Made by a program: the position numbers and the translations under genes
Assembly: GCA_036987155.1 (NCBI GenBank)
Contig: BTXY01000005.1
Location: 1 to 47,737 of the forward strand
Length of the DNA: 47,737 nt
Reading direction: 5' to 3'
From: Microsyncoccus archaeolyticus
GTDB taxonomy: Bacteria > Patescibacteriota > Minisyncoccia > Minisyncoccales > Minisyncoccaceae
Shown here: piece after piece, positions 23,494 to 31,283 of the stretch
Numbering within the stretch: position 1 is the stretch's first letter
Layout of the letters: every line of letters begins with the position of its first letter
The notes under the pieces: model-generated
Database searches by the model: none
What the model saw: the letters and a program-made list of their open reading frames with translations, nothing else
Told to the model about the DNA's origin: nothing

Positions 23494-25338
23494 TCATTTA
23501 CCTGCTCGTGCTTTAATTAATTTCTCAAACTCCTCTCTTTCTATTGTTTCTTTTTGCATTAAGGTTTTTGCAATTTTTTCAAGCAACTTCTTCTTTTCCT
23601 TAATTATTTTACTTGCTTCTTTCTCTGCGCTTTTTATCAATTTTCCTACCTCTTTGTCAATATCAATAGCAACTTTTTCTGAATAATTTCTTGTTTCTGA
23701 ATATTCTTTACCTAAAAACAAATCAAATTCTTTTTCACCAAAAACAATTGGTCCCAAACTAGACATGCCATATGTTTTAACAATATTTCTAGCTAACTGA
23801 GATGCTTTATTCAAATCATCTGAAGATCCAGTTGTAGTGTCGTTAAATTTAATCTTTTCACAAATATATCCGCCTAAAAGAACTGACAATTCAGCCAAAA
23901 ATTCTGATTTTGTTCTTAAAAACCTATCTTCTTTGGGAACCTTCAAGGTATAACCCGCTGCCATCCCCCTTGAAATAATAGAAATCTTTCTTACTGGCTC
24001 AGCATTAGGAGTAAAAGCAGCAACTAAAGCATGTCCTGCTTCATGGTAAGCAGTAATTTCTTTTTCTTTGTCAGTCATAATATGGCTTCTTCTTTCTGGG
24101 CCCAATAATACTTTTTCAATCGAATCTAATAAATCTTGCTGAATAATATTTTTTGAATTCTTTTTTGCAGCTAAAATAGCGGCCTCATTAAAAACATTGG
24201 ACAAATCAGCTCCTGAAAAACCAGGTGTTCTTTCTGCTACTTCTCTTAAATTAATATCAGTATAAAGAATCTTGTTTCTTGAATGAATTTTTAAAATTTC
24301 CTCTCTTTCCTTAATGTCTGGTAAATGAATAACTATTTTTCTATCAAATCTTCCTGGTCTTAATAAAGCAGGATCTAATACATCGGGCCTATTAGTAGCA
24401 GCTAAAACAATAATTTTATCATTTTGCTCAAAGCCATCCATTTCAGTTAATAATTGATTTAAGGTTTGTTCTCTTTCTTCATTCCCTCCTGTTATAGCTG
24501 GTCCTCTTGTTTTTCCAATACTATCAAGCTCATCAATAAAAATTAAACATGGCTGATGGCGCTTGGCAACAGCAAATAAGTTTCTAGCTCTTCCTGACCC
24601 TACGCCAACAAACATTTCCACAAAAGAAGACCCAGCAACTGAAAAAAATGGTACATTGCTCTCTCCTGCAACTGCTCTAGCTAATAATGTTTTACCACAA
24701 CCAGCTGGACCAACAAGAAGTGCTCCCTTGGGAATTCTTGCTCCCATTTTTAAATACTTGTCTGGATTTTTAAGAAAATCTACTATTTCTTCTAGTTCTT
24801 CTTTTTCTTCCTTTAAGCCTGCAACATCTTTAAAAGTAATCTTTTCTTTTGGTTGTCCTTCTGCTCCAAATAATTTAGCTCTTGGTTTTGTAAAATCAAA
24901 AGTTTGGGTTGCTCCTGATTTAGCTTGTTTAAATATCATCCAAAAGAAAAAACCAAACATTAAAAACGGCAAGACAACAAATAATAAAAGTGGCCATAAC
25001 CAATCCCCCGTAGTGTCTGCTTCTTCGAATATAAAGGAAACATTTTTAATCTTTTCTTTATCTGCTCCAAAATTAGTTAAAACCTGGCTCAAACTTTCCC
25101 CTGTTTCTTTTTTGGTTTTAAATGTATTTCCGTCGTTGTAAATAATAGTAACATCGTTATTTAAAACCTTTATTTCTTTTACTTTTTCATTATTAATATC
25201 TTGAACTAATTGAGTAATAGAAATATCTCTTATTTCCTCTACAGGAACATTAAGTAAATTAAAAGCAATTCCCAATAAGAAAAAGACAAAAATAATAAAA
25301 AGAATGTTTTTAAAAAGACCCTGAAGAGAGATCTTCAT
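23494..25338 (-). CDS. ftsH: ATP-dependent zinc metalloprotease FtsH
   Basis: This 614-aa membrane AAA+ protease degrades damaged membrane proteins and regulators. The N-terminus has a first helix (ILFIIFVFFLLGIAFNLL), an outer domain and a second helix near 112-135. The AAA module has Walker A GPAGCGKTLLARA (the usual GPPGTGKT altered at two positions), Walker B CLIFIDELDSIG, the second region of homology NRPDVLDPALLRPGRFDRK, and the zinc site HEAGHAL. A C-terminal helical domain follows. It begins 13 nt after rpsA and is probably co-transcribed with it. Confidence 0.96.
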   Translation of the reverse strand: MKISLQGLFKNILFIIFVFFLLGIAFNLLNVPVEEIRDISITQLVQDINNEKVKEIKVLNNDVTIIYNDGNTFKTKKETGESLSQVLTNFGADKEKIKNVSFIFEEADTTGDWLWPLLLFVVLPFLMFGFFFWMIFKQAKSGATQTFDFTKPRAKLFGAEGQPKEKITFKDVAGLKEEKEELEEIVDFLKNPDKYLKMGARIPKGALLVGPAGCGKTLLARAVAGESNVPFFSVAGSSFVEMFVGVGSGRARNLFAVAKRHQPCLIFIDELDSIGKTRGPAITGGNEEREQTLNQLLTEMDGFEQNDKIIVLAATNRPDVLDPALLRPGRFDRKIVIHLPDIKEREEILKIHSRNKILYTDINLREVAERTPGFSGADLSNVFNEAAILAAKKNSKNIIQQDLLDSIEKVLLGPERRSHIMTDKEKEITAYHEAGHALVAAFTPNAEPVRKISIISRGMAAGYTLKVPKEDRFLRTKSEFLAELSVLLGGYICEKIKFNDTTTGSSDDLNKASQLARNIVKTYGMSSLGPIVFGEKEFDLFLGKEYSETRNYSEKVAIDIDKEVGKLIKSAEKEASKIIKEKKKLLEKIAKTLMQKETIEREEFEKLIKARAGK

Positions 25339-25351
25339 GCGTTTTTAAATA

Positions 25352-26458
25352 TTATTTTAATCTTAAAGACATCCAATGTCTTTGTGGCTGAAAGCTTAAT
25401 ATTTCAAATTCGTATTCTTTGTTTGTTTCTATTTTTTCTTTCATTTTAGCCTCAGTGCCAAATTCAGAAATGTGAATTAATCCTTGAATTTTAGATTGGT
25501 CATCTGTCTCGTTTTCTCTTTTTATTTGAACAAATGCTCCAAAAGGATTAAACCTCACGACTGTTCCTTTGATAGTGTCTCCTTGTTTTAAGGTTAGTTC
25601 TTGCCATGGGTCTTTTTTCAAGTTCTTTAAAGATAAAGACACTCTGCCTTGAGAAATATCAATAATTTCAGCTTTAACTTTTTCACCAACCTGAACAATT
25701 TGAGAAGGATCTTCTATGAGTTGCCAGTCTAATTCAGAAATATGAATTAATCCTTCTAACAAATCTTCTTCTTTTGATTCGTCTAGTGTTTTTCCTGGTA
25801 AAGCAAATTTAATAAAGCAGCCAAAGTTAACTATTCCTGAAATTTTTCCTTCTACGCTATCTCCTACTTTTAATGTTTGTAAAATCTTTTTAATTTGTTC
25901 GTTTTCTTTTGATTCTTCGGTTAAAATAATTTGACCTGATTTTTCATCAAAATCAAGAATCTTTACTTTTATTTCCATCCCAATAAATGATTGCAATTTT
26001 CTTAAAATCTTGGTTTTATCTCCTTCTGGAACTTTAGGATATTTCTCGGGAGACAATTGAGAAGTTGGTAAAAATGCTGGAATCCCAGAAACGTCTGTTA
26101 ATAATCCTCCTTTATTCACTTTTGTTACTTTTATTGTAAATGGCTTATCTTCTTCTTTTTTATCTTTGATTAATTTCCAAGCCATGTCTCTTTCAGCTTC
26201 TTTAAGAGACATTTCAACAAAGCCGTCTTCGTTTTCAGAATCAACCACCTTAACAGATATTACATCTCCATTTTTAATGTTCTTTAAAACATTCTTAGCG
26301 TTTTGATATTCAGCACCATAAATAATCCCTGTTTTTCTAGGACCAATATCTAAATACAGAGCATTGTTTTCAATGGCCAAAACTTTGGCATCAACAATAT
26401 CCCCTTCTCTTAAGGTTTGTACTGTATCGTTTAGTTTTTGCATTAATTCAGCTTGCAT
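25352..26458 (-). CDS. rpsA: Ribosomal protein S1-like, four S1 domains
   Basis: This 368-aa RNA-binding protein has four S1/OB repeats: about 15-85 (GDIVDAKVLAIENNALYLDIG), 100-185, 195-275 (GDSVEGKISGIVNFGCFIKF...GLIHISELDW) and 290-365 (GDTIKGTVVRFNPFGAFVQI...GLIHISEFG). The first two repeats are divergent, as in short S1 proteins of Firmicutes and CPR. The start at 26458 is the ATG that fits a promoter only 7 nt upstream; an in-frame TTG at 26464 would lie inside the predicted untranscribed gap. Confidence 0.9.
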   Translation of the reverse strand: MQAELMQKLNDTVQTLREGDIVDAKVLAIENNALYLDIGPRKTGIIYGAEYQNAKNVLKNIKNGDVISVKVVDSENEDGFVEMSLKEAERDMAWKLIKDKKEEDKPFTIKVTKVNKGGLLTDVSGIPAFLPTSQLSPEKYPKVPEGDKTKILRKLQSFIGMEIKVKILDFDEKSGQIILTEESKENEQIKKILQTLKVGDSVEGKISGIVNFGCFIKFALPGKTLDESKEEDLLEGLIHISELDWQLIEDPSQIVQVGEKVKAEIIDISQGRVSLSLKNLKKDPWQELTLKQGDTIKGTVVRFNPFGAFVQIKRENETDDQSKIQGLIHISEFGTEAKMKEKIETNKEYEFEILSFQPQRHWMSLRLK

Positions 26459-26465
26459 ATGCAAT

Positions 26466-26494
26466 TATATATCACGAAAAGAAAAAGAAAGCAA
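26466..26494 (-). promoter_or_regulatory. Promoter of rpsA-ftsH, predicted leaderless
   Basis: Minus strand TTGCTT (26494-26489), 17 nt, TATATA (26471-26466), then 7 nt to the ATG at 26458. A perfect TATAAT (26469-26464) with a 19-nt spacer overlaps it and would place the ATG even closer. Confidence 0.6.
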
Positions 26495-26529
26495 GTTTTT
26501 TTACTATTTAATCCCTGTGGACAAAAGCT

Positions 26530-26558
26530 TTGACAATATTAAGGTTTTAGGATACTAT
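26530..26558 (+). promoter_or_regulatory. Promoter of the 3D-domain gene
   Basis: Consensus TTGACA (26530-26535), 17 nt, TACTAT (26553-26558). The predicted start near 26565 coincides with the hairpin ATCCCT-GCGAA-AGGGAT (26565-26581), 7 nt before the ATG. Confidence 0.75.
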
Positions 26559-26588
26559 GTTAGTATCCCTGCGAAAGGGATTTTATTT

Positions 26589-27050
26589 ATGAAAAAAATA
26601 CACAATTACATTATATTTATAGTCGGATTATCCTTATTTATAGCAGGAGTCAGCATTATAGGCTTAGAAACAAGCAATAAAGAGCCTGAAGATAATAATT
26701 CCTTTATTTCCCTTGCTTCTCAACCTATTGCTAAAACTCAAGAAGAAGAGGTTAAAAAAACCATTAAAGTAGTAATTACAGCTTATTCTTCCTGCCCTCT
26801 TGAAACAGATGATACCCCATTAATTACAGCTAACGGATCTCAGGTGGCAGAAGGTATTGTTGCCAACAACTTACTTCCTTTTGGTACAAAGATTAGAATA
26901 CCTGAATTATATGGAAACAAGGTGTTTGTAGTTCAAGATAGAATGAATTATAAAAAGGGGTATTACCATGTTGATATATGGTTTCCTTCCAGAGAACAAG
27001 CAATTAACTTCGGGGCGGTCCGAACATATATAGAAGTTCTAAAAAGCTAA
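26589..27050 (+). CDS. Secreted or anchored 3D-domain protein
   Basis: This 153-aa protein has an N-terminal membrane helix or signal anchor (YIIFIVGLSLFIAGVSIIG), a polar linker and a C-terminal 3D domain (double-psi beta barrel) from about residue 60. VVITAYSSCPLETDDTPLIT opens the domain, followed by VAEGIVANNLLPFGTKIRIP and the three-aspartate core VQDRMN...YHVDIWF. Such domains occur in MltA-type lytic transglycosylases and in Rpf/YabE-like wall hydrolases, so a peptidoglycan role is likely. It is monocistronic: strong promoter, bidirectional terminator. Confidence 0.85.
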   Translation: MKKIHNYIIFIVGLSLFIAGVSIIGLETSNKEPEDNNSFISLASQPIAKTQEEEVKKTIKVVITAYSSCPLETDDTPLITANGSQVAEGIVANNLLPFGTKIRIPELYGNKVFVVQDRMNYKKGYYHVDIWFPSREQAINFGAVRTYIEVLKS

Positions 27051-27076
27051 AACCGAGAAAATATCTCGGTTTTTAG
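27051..27076 (+). terminator. Bidirectional terminator
   Basis: AACCGAGA-AAATA-TCTCGGTT followed by TTT on the plus strand; on the minus strand the same stem is followed by TTTTAG. It ends the 3D gene (stop at 27050) and, from the other side, the rbfA-tRNA-Cys-tRNA-Leu transcript. Confidence 0.85.
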
Positions 27077-27082
27077 TTTATG

Positions 27083-27165
27083 TGCCTCGGGTGGGACTCG
27101 AACCCACAAGGGTTTTGCCCGCAGCATTTTAAGTGCTGTATGTTTGCCGATTTCATCACCGAGGC
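27083..27165 (-). tRNA. tRNA-Leu(TAA)
   Basis: Minus strand class II: acceptor GCCTCGG/CCGAGGC, anticodon stem CAGCA/TGCTG with loop CTTAAAA (TAA), long variable arm, T-loop GGTTCGAGTCC, discriminator A. Confidence 0.94.
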
Positions 27166-27180
27166 ATAAATAAATCATTG

Positions 27181-27252
27181 AGGCGTGGGCGGGAATTGCA
27201 CCCGCGTATAAGAGTTTTGCAGACTCTTGCCTTACTGCTTGGCCACCACGCC
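27181..27252 (-). tRNA. tRNA-Cys(GCA)
   Basis: Minus strand: acceptor GGCGTGG/CCACGCC, anticodon stem AGAGT/ACTCT with loop CTGCAAA (GCA), T-loop GGTGCAATTCC, discriminator T as expected for Cys. It lies 17 nt after the rbfA stop. Confidence 0.93.
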
Positions 27253-27269
27253 AATGATAAAAAAGTTTA

Positions 27270-27614
27270 TCATATTTCCTTTTTCTTGTCTATTTCCATA
27301 AGTAATTCTTCTATTCTTGAAGCTTCGGATGTTTTGCTTTCTTTCTTAAAAATAATCTTTGGTACTGGTCTAATTTTCAATTTTTTGTTTAAGAACTGCT
27401 GAATAAAATATATTTTCCTATTCAAAAGGCCCATTATCTCTTCATCTTTGTCTTCTGGCAAAATAGAAATATATACTTTGGATTCAATCAAATTAGAAGA
27501 CGTATCTACTCTGGTTATTGTAATCAAAATACCAGGAAAAATATCTACTTCTTTTAAAATAATACTCCCTAGCTCCTTTTGAATAAATGCATTAACTTTT
27601 TCAATCTTCCACAT
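27270..27614 (-). CDS. rbfA: Ribosome-binding factor A
   Basis: This 114-aa KH-like protein helps mature the 30S subunit. The family pattern is visible: KVNAFIQKELGSIILKE at the N-terminus, ITITRVDTSSNLIESKVYIS in the core, and LKIRPVPKIIFKKE near the end. The start overlaps the infB stop by 14 nt, the classic infB-rbfA pair. Confidence 0.92.
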   Translation of the reverse strand: MWKIEKVNAFIQKELGSIILKEVDIFPGILITITRVDTSSNLIESKVYISILPEDKDEEIMGLLNRKIYFIQQFLNKKLKIRPVPKIIFKKESKTSEASRIEELLMEIDKKKEI

Positions 27615-29076
27615 ATTTGAAAAATACTAATTCATCTCCTTCTTTTATTCTTTCATTCCCCTGGTAAAGAACAGCACATTCTCTACCGGTTTTAACTGAT
27701 TCAAAGCTTTTCTTGTTTGCTTGCAAATCAATTATTCTTCCTTCTCCTATCTTCTCTTCATTTCTTATTATCTCAACAGTAGCTGTTCTGTTTGCTTCCC
27801 CCTCTGTAACCATCCCTCCAACAATCTGTCTATTCTTTTCTGTTCTAAATATTACAGAAATTTCCATTTTGCCAATATCTTCTCTTATCTTTTCTTTTTT
27901 AATTTTTCTTTCCATTAATTCTCTTGTTTTCTGAGCTAGTCCATATATTAAATCGAATTCAAAAAATTTAATTTTATCTCTTTCTATTAAAACTTCTGCT
28001 GTTTTATCTTTTTTAACCCTAAAAGAATATATTACGCTTTTTGAACTTTTTGCAAGCTTGGCATCGTTTTCATTAACATTCCCCACATCAGCTTTAATTA
28101 CTCTAAGACAGACGTCTTCTTGAGGCAGTGTTTTAAATAGCTCTTCAATCCCCTCAAGAGAGCCAATTGCATCAGCTTTAATAATAATGCTTAATATTGG
28201 CTTATCAGTCTCAACACATTTGAAGTTGCTTACAAATATTTCTTTGTTGCTAATCTTTTCTTTTGCCTCATCAATTGTTTTAAAGCATGAGAACCTTTCA
28301 CCTAATGCTGGGACATTATTTAATCCCATTATAACAACTGGATCAGAAGGATAAGCTTCTGTTTTTTCTTTACCTTGAAAATCTTCCATAGAACGAATTT
28401 TTCCGAAAACTGAATTTGTGCCAACAATATCCCCTATTTTTAAAATTCCTTGTTCTACAATTGCTGTTGCTACTGGTCCTCTTTTGTTATCCAAATACGA
28501 TTCAATAATTACTCCTTCTGGATTTGCATTTGTATCTGCCTTTAATTCTTTCATGTCAGCAGCTAATTGAATTAAATCAATTAATTCATCTATACCCTTT
28601 CCTGTTTTAGCAGATATTTCAATACTTAAAACGTCTCCTCCAAATGATTCAACAACAATGTCTTCTTTGGCTAATTGTTGTTTTACCATTTCTGGATTAG
28701 ATTCAGGCTTATCGGTTTTATTTAAAGCAACGATTGTAAAAATTCCAGCTTCTTTAATATGATTTATTGCTTCCTTGGTCTGTTTTTTAATTCCTTCACA
28801 TGCATCAATAACCAAAATAGCAATATCTGCTACTTTAGATCCTCTTGCTCTTATTGCTGAAAAAGATTCATGTCCAGGAGTATCTAAAAAAGTAATTTTT
28901 TTATCTTTATGCTCTATTTGATATGCTCCAACATGCTGAGTAATTCCGCCTGCTTCTTTTTCTAATATATTAAAATTCTTTATTGCCATTAATAAAGAGG
29001 TTTTACCGTGATCAATGTGACCTAAAATTACAACTACTGGAGGCCTTACAATTAAATTTTCTTTATTTTTTTCCAT
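27601..29076 (-). CDS. infB: Translation initiation factor IF-2, short form
   Basis: This 491-aa GTPase brings initiator tRNA to the ribosome. G1 is VVVILGHIDHGKTSLL, the switch region GGITQHVGAYQ, G3 DTPGHESF and G4 NKTDKP. Domains II-IV follow, with the second EF-Tu-like beta barrel near the C-terminus (EGRIIDLQANKKSFESV). It starts almost directly at the G domain, lacking the long N-terminal extension of E. coli IF-2, as in other reduced genomes. It overlaps DUF4446 and rbfA by 14 nt each. Confidence 0.96.
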   Translation of the reverse strand: MEKNKENLIVRPPVVVILGHIDHGKTSLLMAIKNFNILEKEAGGITQHVGAYQIEHKDKKITFLDTPGHESFSAIRARGSKVADIAILVIDACEGIKKQTKEAINHIKEAGIFTIVALNKTDKPESNPEMVKQQLAKEDIVVESFGGDVLSIEISAKTGKGIDELIDLIQLAADMKELKADTNANPEGVIIESYLDNKRGPVATAIVEQGILKIGDIVGTNSVFGKIRSMEDFQGKEKTEAYPSDPVVIMGLNNVPALGERFSCFKTIDEAKEKISNKEIFVSNFKCVETDKPILSIIIKADAIGSLEGIEELFKTLPQEDVCLRVIKADVGNVNENDAKLAKSSKSVIYSFRVKKDKTAEVLIERDKIKFFEFDLIYGLAQKTRELMERKIKKEKIREDIGKMEISVIFRTEKNRQIVGGMVTEGEANRTATVEIIRNEEKIGEGRIIDLQANKKSFESVKTGRECAVLYQGNERIKEGDELVFFKYVED

Positions 29077-29431
29077 AATATTCTTTAGCTTTCTTTATTG
29101 CTTCTTTTTCTTCTTCTGATAATTGATATTTTGAATCTCCTTTAATTACTGGTTTTGCAAAAACCCTTACTCCTTCATTTGTATAAATTGAGGTTATAAC
29201 AAATCCATTGTCGTTATCCTCTAAAAGAGCTAAAGAGAAACTCTGGTCTCCCCCGCTCTCTTTAAATGGGTTATACCTTAATATGCCTAATTTTCTTAAG
29301 GCAAGATTATTCTTTTCTTTTTCCTTATACAGATCTTCTTGAATTACATCAATCCTTTTTTCTAACTTTTTAATATATTCTATTGCTTGTTCAAGAGTCT
29401 GCAACTTCTTTTTTCTCCCTAATGAAAACAT
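29063..29431 (-). CDS. DUF4446 family protein
   Basis: This 122-aa protein has an N-terminal coiled coil (LEQAIEYIKKLEKRIDVIQE) and a C-terminal domain with the DUF4446 pattern: LGILRYNPFKESGGDQSFSL, GFVITSIYTNEGVRVFAKPV and LSEEEKEAIKKA. Function is unknown. It begins 10 nt after tRNA-Ser(CGA) and heads the infB-rbfA run, so the tRNA and this operon share a transcript. Confidence 0.85.
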   Translation of the reverse strand: MFSLGRKKKLQTLEQAIEYIKKLEKRIDVIQEDLYKEKEKNNLALRKLGILRYNPFKESGGDQSFSLALLEDNDNGFVITSIYTNEGVRVFAKPVIKGDSKYQLSEEEKEAIKKAKEYYGKK

Positions 29432-29441
29432 ATTTCAGGAG

Positions 29442-29525
29442 CGGAGAGGGTGAGATTCGAACTCACGGTGGTAAGTCCACAATGGTTTTCGAAACCATCC
29501 CTTTAAGCCGCTCAGGCACCTCTCC
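29442..29525 (-). tRNA. tRNA-Ser(CGA)
   Basis: Minus strand class II: acceptor GGAGAGG/CCTCTCC, anticodon stem ATGGT/ACCAT with loop TTCGAAA (CGA), long variable arm, T-loop AGTTCGAATCT, discriminator G. CCA is not encoded. A weak promoter (TTGATT, 17 nt, TAACTT) overlaps the end of the gene before it. Confidence 0.93.
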
Positions 29526-29551
29526 TTAATTTAAAGTAATATTTAAAGTTA

Positions 29552-30523
29552 TCACTTTTTCTTAATTAAATCAATGATAGATTTAAAAAAATTAGGAAAA
29601 TCATTGTCATAATTAATCTTTCTTGGTATAAAAAAAGGAAAATTAAAACCAATAAAATTAATTATTCTATTAGCAATAACCCCTTTAATTATTTTAAATC
29701 TAAAAAATTGCTTGGTTTTTCTTTCATAATCATTAAAATCAGGGAAAGTTTCTACTAAAATTCTGGCTGCATAAAGACTCCAAATAATTCCTCCCCCACT
29801 CCAGGGCTTGGTTAATCCCATTGAATCTCCACACAATGCTACTTTTTTGTCTTTTGAAAAAACAAAACCAAAAGGAACTGGCGCAACAATAATTTCTTTT
29901 TGCTCTATTTTATTTTTATTCAAAAAATCTAAAAATATTTCTTTGGCTTTAATAGATTTACTCAATATGCCATATTCAACTGTTTCTCCTCTTGGTATTT
30001 TCCATATAAAACCAGAATTAATTGGAAAAACATCTGTGTAATGAAACGCATCTTTTTGATTTATGAAAACCTGCATTCCAACTTTCATTTCTGGATTCTT
30101 TAATCCTAGTTTTTTTCTAATTATTGAATTGGGCCCATCGCAACCAATAATATAATCAAAATCATTAGGAATTGTATCTATGTTTTTTCCCAATACAACA
30201 TTAACTCCTTTTTGTTTTAATAATTCTAATTGCTCTTTAATTAATTTATTTCTATTTAAAACAAGATGCTTAGGATTAAAATAAAGCTCTATTGTTTTTC
30301 TAGGAAAATTAATTTTACAAATATCAATAATGTTTTCTATTGATCCATCGCTAATATTAATAAACTCTTTTATTCTTTCTGAAACTAATGTTGAGCAAGG
30401 TTTAAGTCCAATATTGTCTTGATTTTTTCTATCATATAAAAAAACATCAAGATTCTTTTCTTTTAATTTTAAGGCAACATACATTCCAATAATGCCGCCT
30501 CCAATGACTGCTACTTTCTTCAT
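29552..30523 (-). CDS. FAD-dependent oxidoreductase (geranylgeranyl reductase-like)
   Basis: This 323-aa flavoprotein opens with the FAD-binding Rossmann motif VAVIGGGIIGMYVALKLKEK and the acidic end of strand 2 (LYDRK). DYIIGCDGPNSIIRKKLGL is the DG motif of the PHBH/GGR superfamily, and VALCGDSMGLTKPWSGGGI is the GD motif. Members reduce isoprenoid chains or hydroxylate aromatics; the substrate is unknown here. The ATG at 30523 aligns exactly with the Rossmann start, and its A is also the last base of the encoded CCA of tRNA-Gly(TCC). There is no separate leader. Confidence 0.85.
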   Translation of the reverse strand: MKKVAVIGGGIIGMYVALKLKEKNLDVFLYDRKNQDNIGLKPCSTLVSERIKEFINISDGSIENIIDICKINFPRKTIELYFNPKHLVLNRNKLIKEQLELLKQKGVNVVLGKNIDTIPNDFDYIIGCDGPNSIIRKKLGLKNPEMKVGMQVFINQKDAFHYTDVFPINSGFIWKIPRGETVEYGILSKSIKAKEIFLDFLNKNKIEQKEIIVAPVPFGFVFSKDKKVALCGDSMGLTKPWSGGGIIWSLYAARILVETFPDFNDYERKTKQFFRFKIIKGVIANRIINFIGFNFPFFIPRKINYDNDFPNFFKSIIDLIKKK

Positions 30524-30596
30524 GGAGCGGGTGAAGGGAATCGAACCCTCATAAACGGCTTGGAAGGCCGACACTCTACCATTGAGCTACACCCGC
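30523..30596 (-). tRNA. tRNA-Gly(TCC), CCA overlaps the next start codon
   Basis: Minus strand: acceptor GCGGGTG/CACCCGC, anticodon stem TCGGC/GCCGT with loop CTTCCAA (TCC), T-loop GGTTCGATTCC, discriminator T at 30526. CCA is encoded at 30525-30523, and the final A is the first base of the downstream ATG. Confidence 0.94.
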
Positions 30597-30610
30597 ACGT
30601 AAATATTTCC

Positions 30611-30685
30611 TGGTCGGGGCACTGAGATTCGAACTCAGAATAAATCTTCCCAAAAGACTCGTGATAGCCGTTTCACTATGCCCCG
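30611..30685 (-). tRNA. tRNA-Pro(TGG), CCA encoded
   Basis: Minus strand: acceptor CGGGGCA/TGCCCCG, anticodon stem AGTCT/AGATT with loop TTTGGGA (TGG), T-loop AGTTCGAATCT, discriminator A at 30614 and genomic CCA 30613-30611. Confidence 0.93.
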
Positions 30686-30697
30686 CAGAATAATAAA

Positions 30698-30726
30698 TAT
30701 ATACCATTTTTTTAATTTTCAGTCAA
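30698..30726 (-). promoter_or_regulatory. Promoter of tRNA-Pro, tRNA-Gly and the oxidoreductase
   Basis: Minus strand TTGACT (30726-30721), 17 nt, TATATA (30703-30698); tRNA-Pro begins at 30685. Confidence 0.7.
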
Positions 30727-30786
30727 AGCTTTTTTACCTTTTAATATATTTATGTTAAAATATTGTATTATAATAAAAGAATATAT

Positions 30787-31008
30787 ATGAGACCAGAACA
30801 CAACGAAAAAAACTATAATAATTGTATTTGCAAAGCATGTCCGTCATATAACGAATGTGCTCAAAGAGCAGACGAAAAAGGTTTTTGCATGGATAAAAAA
30901 TCTTCTTGTCAAATAGAAAGAAAGTCTTGTATCTGTGGAAGTTGCCCGGTTTACAACGAAAACAATCTTTCAGGTGGATATTTTTGCATTGATGAAAGAG
31001 GATACTAA
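30787..31008 (+). CDS. Small Cys-rich protein, DUF2769-like
   Basis: This 73-aa cytoplasmic protein contains nine Cys in two repeats of CICxxCPxYxE: NCICKACPSYNECAQ...GFC and SCICGSCPVYNENN...YFC, with SSCQ between. The pattern matches DUF2769 and suggests metal (Zn or Fe-S) binding; the function is unknown. The start at 30787 is chosen because a TATAAT at 30769-30774 lies 12 nt upstream, so the leader would be about 6 nt. No good -35 box is seen. Confidence 0.7.
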   Translation: MRPEHNEKNYNNCICKACPSYNECAQRADEKGFCMDKKSSCQIERKSCICGSCPVYNENNLSGGYFCIDERGY

Positions 31009-31010
31009 TC

Positions 31011-31039
31011 TTGCTTTTTAAGTATATTTTTGGTATTAA
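31011..31039 (+). promoter_or_regulatory. Promoter of tRNA-Arg(TCT)-tRNA-His
   Basis: TTGCTT (31011-31016), 17 nt, TATTAA (31034-31039); the tRNA starts at 31050. Confidence 0.65.
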
Positions 31040-31049
31040 TATATTACTT

Positions 31050-31123
31050 GTCCCCGTAGCTCAATAGGACAGAGCGACAGACTTCTAATCTGTAGGTTGT
31101 GCGTTCGATTCGCGCCGGGGACA
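31050..31123 (+). tRNA. tRNA-Arg(TCT)
   Basis: Acceptor GTCCCCG/CGGGGAC, anticodon stem ACAGA/TCTGT with loop CTTCTAA (TCT), T-loop CGTTCGATTCG, discriminator A. Confidence 0.94.
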
Positions 31124-31130
31124 CATTCAT

Positions 31131-31202
31131 GGTGGCTATGGTGTAATAGTAGCACAATACCCTGTGAAGGTATTTGTACGGGTGCAAATCCCGTTAGTCA
31201 CC
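31131..31202 (+). tRNA. tRNA-His(GTG)
   Basis: The extra 5' G(-1) pairs with discriminator C; acceptor GTGGCTA/TAGTCAC, anticodon stem ATACC/GGTAT with loop CTGTGAA (GTG), T-loop GGTGCAAATCC. The next CCA base pair is incomplete in the genome. Confidence 0.93.
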
Positions 31203-31208
31203 CATTAA

Positions 31209-31236
31209 TTGTCTTTACAAAATAATCAATTATGCT
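31209..31236 (+). promoter_or_regulatory. Possible promoter and leader hairpin for the gene at 31284
   Basis: TTGTCT (31209-31214), 16 nt, TATGCT (31231-31236). A hairpin ATAGGC-TTTT-GCCTAT follows at 31248-31263, before the coding start. Confidence 0.4.
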
Positions 31237-31283
31237 AGAGTTTTAGCATAGGCTTTTGCCTATTAAAACAGGGGCTGGTTTAA

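Noticed and set aside
31248..31263. Riboswitch before the hypothetical gene at 31284
   Set aside because: Only one short 6-bp hairpin is present, with no conserved ligand-binding core that I recognise.
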